Notes under the pieces: generated by a model
The model's input: the letters and a program-made list of their open reading frames with translations, nothing else
What the model was told of the DNA's origin: nothing
The model's database searches: none
Program-made: the position numbers and the translations under genes
In this document: in pieces, positions 57,570 through 64,000 of the stretch
Numbering within the stretch: the stretch's first letter is position 1
How the letters are laid out: each line of letters begins with the position of its first letter
NCBI GenBank assembly: GCA_963853835.1
Contig: OY970820.1
Location: 83,634,909 to 83,698,908, forward strand
DNA: 64,000 bases
Direction of reading: 5' to 3'
Source: Calendula officinalis
Lineage: Eukaryota; Streptophyta; Magnoliopsida; Asterales; Asteraceae

Positions 57570-58494
57570 ATTTTGTTAATGCGTGTCACATGGAATATGA
57601 TACACAAACGTTTAATAAACTAAAATTTTCTTAATTAAAATGATATTTATAAGTTATTAATACTTACAAAATTTCATATAGTTATGTATTGCATTTTTAA
57701 TATTCAACGTGTAGCTCATATTTGTTTTCAGCTAATGACATATTTATTTGACTCATAATATTCATTGAGAAGGGAAATGCAGAAACAATATTGAATATCA
57801 GAATAAATAGCATTGATTTAATTTGGGGCTCGCATTCTAAGTTATATCTCATGTTATTTATTTATTTTAAGTTACGATTATATACAATAGGCTTAAAAAA
57901 ACTAAAATTTATGTTTTGTAAAGTGGTTACCCACTTCTTGGTATACTAAACTCAGATTGTGCAGGCAAGTAGAGATGAACACGATACCAGTACCAAATTG
58001 GTACGTAATTGGTAGTAGCGAATGTTCCAAGGTCCTATAAAAGAGTATTAATTATTGTAGATTGGTATTTGTTCAGTTCTAATATTTGCTTGCTTGATTT
58101 TGCTCATCATGATACCCGTTCAGTGCGTATTATATTTGGTACCAAAAGTGGGTATCGAGTACCAAGTTCAATATGAAATCGATTCGGTATAGTAAAATAG
58201 TTGAGGACCTAAAGTATCACTTTATTAAAATTTGTTTGCTTTTGCGGCACTTAACTACTACGTGCAGTCAACAACACCTCTATATTTTCCCTTATATTTA
58301 TAAAAAGAAAAATACAAGAAGTTAAGTGTATAGTATCTTTCATCTGTCTCTATTTTTTGTCCCACAAATATACATTTCTGATTTCATTGTTTGCTACAAT
58401 GTGTTTGACTTGTAATACCTATAATGACACTTTCTATTTACAATTTAACAAATATTTAAACTAAAATAAAATATCGTGTTTGACGTTTGCTATC
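57570..58494. other. AT-rich spacer
   Basis: No gene found. 57960-58200 has repeated TTGGTAC / GGTACC motifs (for example ATACCAGTACCAAATTGGTA) that suggest an old TIR element, but no edges were clear. Confidence 0.45.
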
Positions 58495-58502
58495 ATTATA
58501 AG

Positions 58503-59060
58503 TAGGGGTGCCCAACGGGTCAACCCGACCCGACCCGGCTCTTATCGGGTCGGGTCCGTCGGGTTTGAGGTTAAAAAACTCTAACCCGAAACCCGACCCG
58601 ATAAGGATTCGGGTTTGTCGGGTTCGGGTTGGTCGGGTTTCGGGTTTGTCGGGTTGACCCGATCGGGTTGGTCGGGTTACACTTGAGTTAGGAATTTTTG
58701 GTAAAAACTATAGAAATTATTTAATATATTGAATTTTATGAATATTTATTTACCACTTTTAATTGTTAATTGATTTTTATTGAATATTTTATCATATAAT
58801 TTGATAATTAATTAATTTAATAGTAAAAATATGTTAATTTTTATTGGAAATAAAATACTTAAACTTTAATCGGGTCTAATCGGGTCAACCCGAACCCGAT
58901 AAAGGTAAGAAATTATAACCCGACACCCGACCCGATAACGAATCGGGTTGGTCGGGTCGGGTTTAAAAAACCCGATAATAACATGGAACCCGAATAGACC
59001 CGACCCGATAAGCGTAATCGGGTTCGGGTTAGGGTCGGGTCAACCCTTTGGGCACCCCTA
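58503..59060. mobile_element. hAT-type MITE rich in CGGGTCGGGT
   Basis: Starts TAGGGGTGCCCAACGGGTCA and ends TGGGCACCCCTA, inverted. Perfect 8-bp duplications ATTATAAG are at 58495-58502 and 59061-59068. Both subterminal regions consist of ACCCGACCCG / CGGGTCGGGT repeats. Length 558 bp. Confidence 0.93.
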
Positions 59061-59068
59061 ATTATAAG

Positions 59069-61334
59069 ACTAACCGTGATTACATATACATTATATATAT
59101 ATATATATTACATTTCATAATTTAATATTACACGATAAATAGTGACAGACAAACAACTTAATTTTTTTAATTTTATTTTTATAATCTAGTTATTCATGTA
59201 AATATATATCTCAAATGAAATTCAAACTTACAACCTCTTGATTCAGAACTATTTATAGTTCAACTTAACAATGACAACTTGTTTTCATTCATGAACATGA
59301 CTCATTCTCCTATAGGGTCCTAACACTTTTACTTTTATAGTATATGCATTAATGTATATGTTCATTAGGGGCTCAAATCCTTTATTAAGTCTATATCCAT
59401 CTAATCCAGTACGAGATTAACTATTAATTATAATTTTATTACTTATGATTTTAAATTTTATAAATTTTAGAAAACTTGGGTAAACTGCACAATTTCTCGA
59501 AGTCATCACCGCTATGGTTGATATATGAATTGGGTGAGGGGCAAAATGGTAAATTAAGATGCAAGAATAATTTCCACATGAAGAAAGAAACAAACAAGAA
59601 AGGGGGGTTTGCTATGATCTGGCAAAAGTGAGGGACGGAGCCAGGCTAGCCATTTGATTGACAGGGTCCCATGCCAACACTGGATCCCATTACATTACCA
59701 ACCAAACTCACACCTTCAACTCATTTTTCTTATAATTAACTTCGCATTTGCCAACAAAATTAATTAAACAGCCATCACCTTTTTACCTCTTCATTTTCAA
59801 AATAATATGCCCAAATCAAAGTCAGAAATTCTAAATAATAGATGCAAGTTACAATTTGTGCATAACCTTTGTTTTGAGGAGAAAAGACTGTTTAATACTA
59901 TGTGATTTTATTACAATTGAAATGGATAAGTGTATTTACTAACTAATTAACTGCTACTTGAAAAAAAATGGTTTTACTATTAGAGAACGGATATGTTTTT
60001 TTGGTCTGAGTTTCAACCAGTTATGCAAGTTGACTCATCTCAGGGCGACCACCCTGAAACCGGCGCATATAAACCTTCATGGTTACACATGGTATATTTT
60101 GTTGCTCATAAAGATTGAACTTAAGATCTCATGAGAATTTCGTCATTTTCGAAGATCAAACTATATCCATCATCCTTGTGGTTAGTGAACGACTAAATAT
60201 AAGCACTATTTCATATGTGATAGAGAAAGACTAAATATAAGCACTATTTCATATGTGGTAAAATGAGTGTCTAGGCGAGTTAAATGACATGACAATATAT
60301 TTTTTTTGGAAATCAGTATAAATATATTCTAATGATCTAATATTAGGAAGCCATATGTTTAATGTATTTTAATTTTTAAAGGTAGAAAGTAAGAATTATG
60401 CTTATGACTTTTATGCAAAGCAAAAAAATAGTACTAGTAAATAGTTGATCTCAATCACTAAGGATCCCACTCCAATATTTCCTTGTGTCGGCGATTTGAA
60501 ACGTTTGAATCATCACCATTTTTAGCAATTTAATGTTCTCATTTACCCCCCTATGTGTTACATAGGTAAACACTATACTTATTAGTTTTTTTTTAAGAGC
60601 ATAATGTACTATTCATATATCATGGCGACATGGCATATGTGATGCTCAAACATTTTCATGCCAAAATATACATTCCTTTAATATATTATATACAAAATAC
60701 ACATATTCTCGTCATTTTTCTTTTCCTCAAACCGAAACAAAAATAACTGACAAAAAACCAAAGTTGTTATGTCAACCACTTCACTTTACCCAAGACACTG
60801 TTGGGACTGACCTAATATAACTTATATCGATTAAGATTATTAAATTTATTATTGACGATATAGATAAAGAAAAGTCGAGGACCTAATTAAATGTACCGTC
60901 ACCAGGCTTTTGTTCAATTAACCCATCAACATCATTTAAACAAAATTTATCTATTTATAGCTTATTAGCTAAATTAAGCCAAATAAATTTACGACAAATG
61001 ATATATTTACAGTCGACATCTTACCAAGATCCTGTTGTTACAAGAAACCTATCCAGAATCTACATAAATCAAACATTGATTTAATTACCAAATAAAAGAT
61101 AGTAATAGTTAAAAATGAATAATTAAGAATAAGAATTAGGAAAAAGAAATAAAAATATAAATGTAGAAGAACAATAAGCGAGCTGTATTAGTGCTGTCGT
61201 TTTCTATTACCATACGTTTCTATTTCTATTTCTTTGTTTTTGTTTTTGTTTTTGGTTTGTTATTGTTATTGTTAATGGGCATCAATCTCACCCCCCTACA
61301 ATCACTCTCTCTTTCTTTCTTCAATCGCTACTTC
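59069..61334. promoter_or_regulatory. Upstream region and leader of the polygalacturonase-like gene
   Basis: Mostly AT-rich with a (TA)n at about 59090-59108 and no ORF. The last 150 bp are pyrimidine-rich (TTTCTATTTC, CTCTCTCTTTCTTTCTTC at 61305-61322), typical of a plant 5' leader. A TATA box could not be chosen safely. Confidence 0.4.
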
Positions 61335-64000
61335 ATGAAGACGCTAGTAAGTACGTTATTTCTTTTCTAATTTTCATTGCTTTTCATCTGCCTTTTCTTC
61401 ATCCATCGTAAATCGTTCTTCCATCGATCTCAATTTCAATTCTAGTTTGGACTTTTCCTTTTATTGATTTCATTTCGTCATTCTGTTTGCCTACTTCTTA
61501 CTCCGATTTGAGGTTTTTTAACTGGCTTAATTCAAGTGATTCTGAAATCAAAGTCACGAGAAACATGGATCTGATCTTTAATTTTGTAATGGTGCTTCCA
61601 CATTTTCTTTTAATTCACTCACATTGATCTTTCAAGTACCAAAATGTAGATTAATTTGTTGTTTTCCAGTTAAAGGGTAAAATATTTATTTATTCATTTA
61701 CGCCATTGTTATTGTGGTAGATGCTGATTAAAGCAATTAACACATATCTTCTAATGAATTACAATTAAAAAACCTATTTTGATCACACATTATATTCTGA
61801 TCTATCTATTCGGATTGTTTTTTAATTTTTGTTTTTAGCTACCTATGTTCATACTCACTTCTTCAGCCAGTTGCTCTGTTATCACTGCAATTCAAGTTCA
61901 ATTTAATCAAAGATTGATTAATTAGCATTTAAACAAACTGTGAAAACTTAATTGATCAAATGTATGTCGATTTTTGCATTTCTACAAGTATTTTAGTTGT
62001 TTAGCTACAAACAAAATTGATGAAAAGATAAAAAAAATTTGAGCTTTATGATATAATTTCAAGTTTTCAACCCTAAAATTAGCTAAACAATAATAGATGA
62101 AACCTACCAAAATTAGCTATTTTTTTAATTCTTTTTTTGTTCATACATTTAGGATGTTTAATTTATTTAAACACACATCACATATGCTTTGTCTAACATT
62201 GAACAACAAATTGGTACTAAAAAGAGAGCAACTTTGTATACTGTTGCATAGTCGAATCCTTAATTTGGATCTTTATTTACCTTTTTCTTTTTGTCTCTTT
62301 TTTCAGGTGGTATTATTGCTTTTATTTGTAACATTAATTAACGGTATTGAACTTTACAATGGAGAAGAAAGTGCGTGTAATATTGAACGACACTTAATTC
62401 CTCGACCTCATAGTGTTTCAATACTGGAATTTGGTGCAGTTGGTGATGGAAAAACGTTAAATACGGTTGCATTTCAAAATGCAATATTTTATCTTAAATC
62501 ATTTACAGATAAAGGCGGTGCTCAATTATATGTACCATCGGGAAAATGGCTTACTGGAAGTTTTAATCTTACTAGTCATCTTACAGTGTTTCTTGAAAAA
62601 GAGGCTGTTATTCTCGGATCCCAGGTTTGGTTTTTATTTGACTCTTTTTTATTTTTATTTAGACATATTTGGGTTGTGTTTCATCTCAAACGGGTCAAAT
62701 TAAAATATATGAAACGGGAATGGGTCTATCGGTTTTGAAGTCCTTCAATAGTTTTATTTTTAATGCATACAATCTTCTAAATCGTTTTAAAAAGTTCAAA
62801 TTTTGAATGTAGTAATATTGTTTTACAGTCGTAATTAATTTATAAATTATTTACAATTTTTTTTAAATGGAGATAAAAGTGTTTGTGGATCAACCAAACC
62901 TTGCTTTATGAAAGTGATTATGTGATAATATGTTGTAATAAAACTAGTTTTGGTTGCTTTTATTTGAAGAAATATTTGACTTATTTAATACTTTAATTTT
63001 GTAGGATATCGATCATTGGAAAATTGTTGACCCGTTACCTTCTTATGGTAGAGGTATTGATCTCGCGGGTCAAAGATACCGTAGTTTGATCACTGGAGAA
63101 AATCTTGTCGATGTTGTCATTACAGGTACACACATGTTCAAAAAAAAATCATCTTTTTTACAATTTGTCAAATACGGTTACAAAAAATATATTATTTAAA
63201 AAATAACTAATTTATTAAATAAAATTGTGCAGGTGACAATGGGACGATCGATGGACAGGGTTCCATATGGTGGGAGAGTTTTGATTCTAAGACGTTGAAT
63301 CACAGTCGTCCTCACATTGTTGAGTTTATTAACTCTAATGATATTGTTATCTCAAATATAACCTTTTTAAATTCCCCTGCATGGATTATTCATCCAGTAT
63401 ATTGCAGGTATTTTGTTATTTATATAAAAAGTTTTATAAAAATGAAGCTATATACGATTTAATTAGTTTGTTTTTGTGCAAATGATACAGTAATGTTCTT
63501 GTTCAAAATATAACTGCATTATCTCCAGCTGAATCGCCTTACACAATCGGCATTGTTCCAGGTAACGGGTCATGTTGACCCGCTAACACTTTTCCGTTCA
63601 TTTTTCAGTTTTTGAAAAAAAATAGAAATTCTTCTTATGATAATGTTATTTAACCTAAATTTCCAGATTCTTCGGATACCGTTTGCATCGAGAATAGCAA
63701 CATAACTTCCGGTCACGATGCAATATCTCTAAAAAGCGGTTGGGATGAATACGGCATCACATACAATCGACCAACCACAAACGTACACATCAGATCTGTT
63801 CATCTTCAGTCGTTCACCGGCTCCGCTTTATCTCTCGGGAGTGAAATGTCGGGTGGAATTTCTCAAGTACTAATCGAAACCCTAAAATTACACGATTCAA
63901 TCACCGGAATCTCATTTTTGACTTCGAAAGGTAGAGGCGGCTTTATTAAAAACATCCTCGTATCAAATATCGACCTTGAAAACATCATGCTTGCAATCAA
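61335..64000 (+). CDS. GH28 polygalacturonase-like pectin-degrading enzyme (3' truncated by window)
   Basis: Exons: 61335-61346 (MKTL), 62307-62624, 63005-63125, 63233-63407, 63491-63561 and 63667 to the edge; all borders GT..AG and phases agree. The tiny first exon joins to VVLLLLFVTLINGIE, together a clean secretory signal, which supports this start over the in-frame ATG at 62097 inside the intron. The mature part opens RPHSVSILEFGAVGDGKTLN. GH28 motifs: GDNGTIDGQGSIWW, SPAWIIHPVYC, SSDTVCIENSNI (NTD position), SGHDAISLKSGWDEYG (DD position, with His for the first Asp as I recall for this plant clade), GSEMSGGISQV (GHG position) and RGGFIKNILV (RIK position). About 315 residues are visible of an expected 440-480. 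It probably acts on wall homogalacturonan. Confidence 0.92.

Noticed and set aside
62097..62306. In-frame extension of the polygalacturonase exon with ATG at 62097
   Set aside because: It encodes no sensible signal peptide and precedes a clear acceptor at 62306; the exon at 61335-61346 supplies one.

Overview
The window looks like nuclear DNA of a dicot plant. It has AT-rich intergenic DNA, many short introns with GT..AG borders, cytosolic ribosomal protein genes with telo-box promoters, a mitochondrial fumarase, an ethylene receptor and cell-wall pectin enzymes. Plant Ty1/copia and Ty3/gypsy elements, Helitrons, MULEs, hAT and PIF/Harbinger MITEs and SINEs lie between and inside the genes. 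The repeat style made me think of Asteraceae, but this is an impression and not shown by the sequence.

Host genes: eL18/RPL18 (+, 6341-7620), a type-I pectin methylesterase (+, 12453-16712) with one 2.5-kb intron packed with transposons, eL19/RPL19 (+, 19120-20472), a subfamily-I ethylene receptor (-, 28686-26988) whose C-terminal kinase exons are not found, FUM1-type fumarase (-, 36655-32973, 17 exons, complete), and a GH28 polygalacturonase-like gene (+, from 61335) that runs off the right edge. A broken metallo-beta-lactamase-fold gene lies at 22.0-23.5 kb.

Mobile DNA, left to right: the 5' end of a minus-strand Ty3 element (LTR 396-940 plus gag start); a 2.0-kb MULE with a perfect 9-bp target duplication (1302-3302) and a PIF/Harbinger MITE nested in it; a Helitron (3339-6166) that ends 174 bp before the RPL18 start codon and holds a SINE; a solo LTR (11297-12067); the PME intron cluster (MITE, 0.75-kb fold-back, SINE with a 17-bp TSD, Stowaway MITE, tandem repeat); hAT and Harbinger MITEs (17-19 kb); a probable Helitron that captured metallo-hydrolase exons (21.07-23.57 kb); a TIR element carrying an array of a 16-bp perfect palindrome (30.1-32.2 kb); a minus-strand Helitron (36993-41539) holding a solo gypsy LTR and a 1.04-kb tandem duplication across that LTR's edge; hAT MITEs at 42.4 and 58.5 kb; a young but frameshifted copia element (43968-50144, TSD AAACT); and the gypsy element (50391-57564, TSD ATAGG) that is the source family of the solo LTR.

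Most striking is the palindrome array at 30.39-32.07 kb. It lies just upstream of the ethylene receptor leader and is built from 172-bp and 196-bp units that differ by one 24-bp module. Every unit carries several copies of GAAGCACATGTGCTTC, whose core CACATGTG is an E-box type bHLH site. Next in interest are the transposon-filled PME intron, which would be transcribed as a long hairpin, and the ethylene receptor that stops before its kinase ATP-binding motifs. All boundaries were read by eye; no searches were run.
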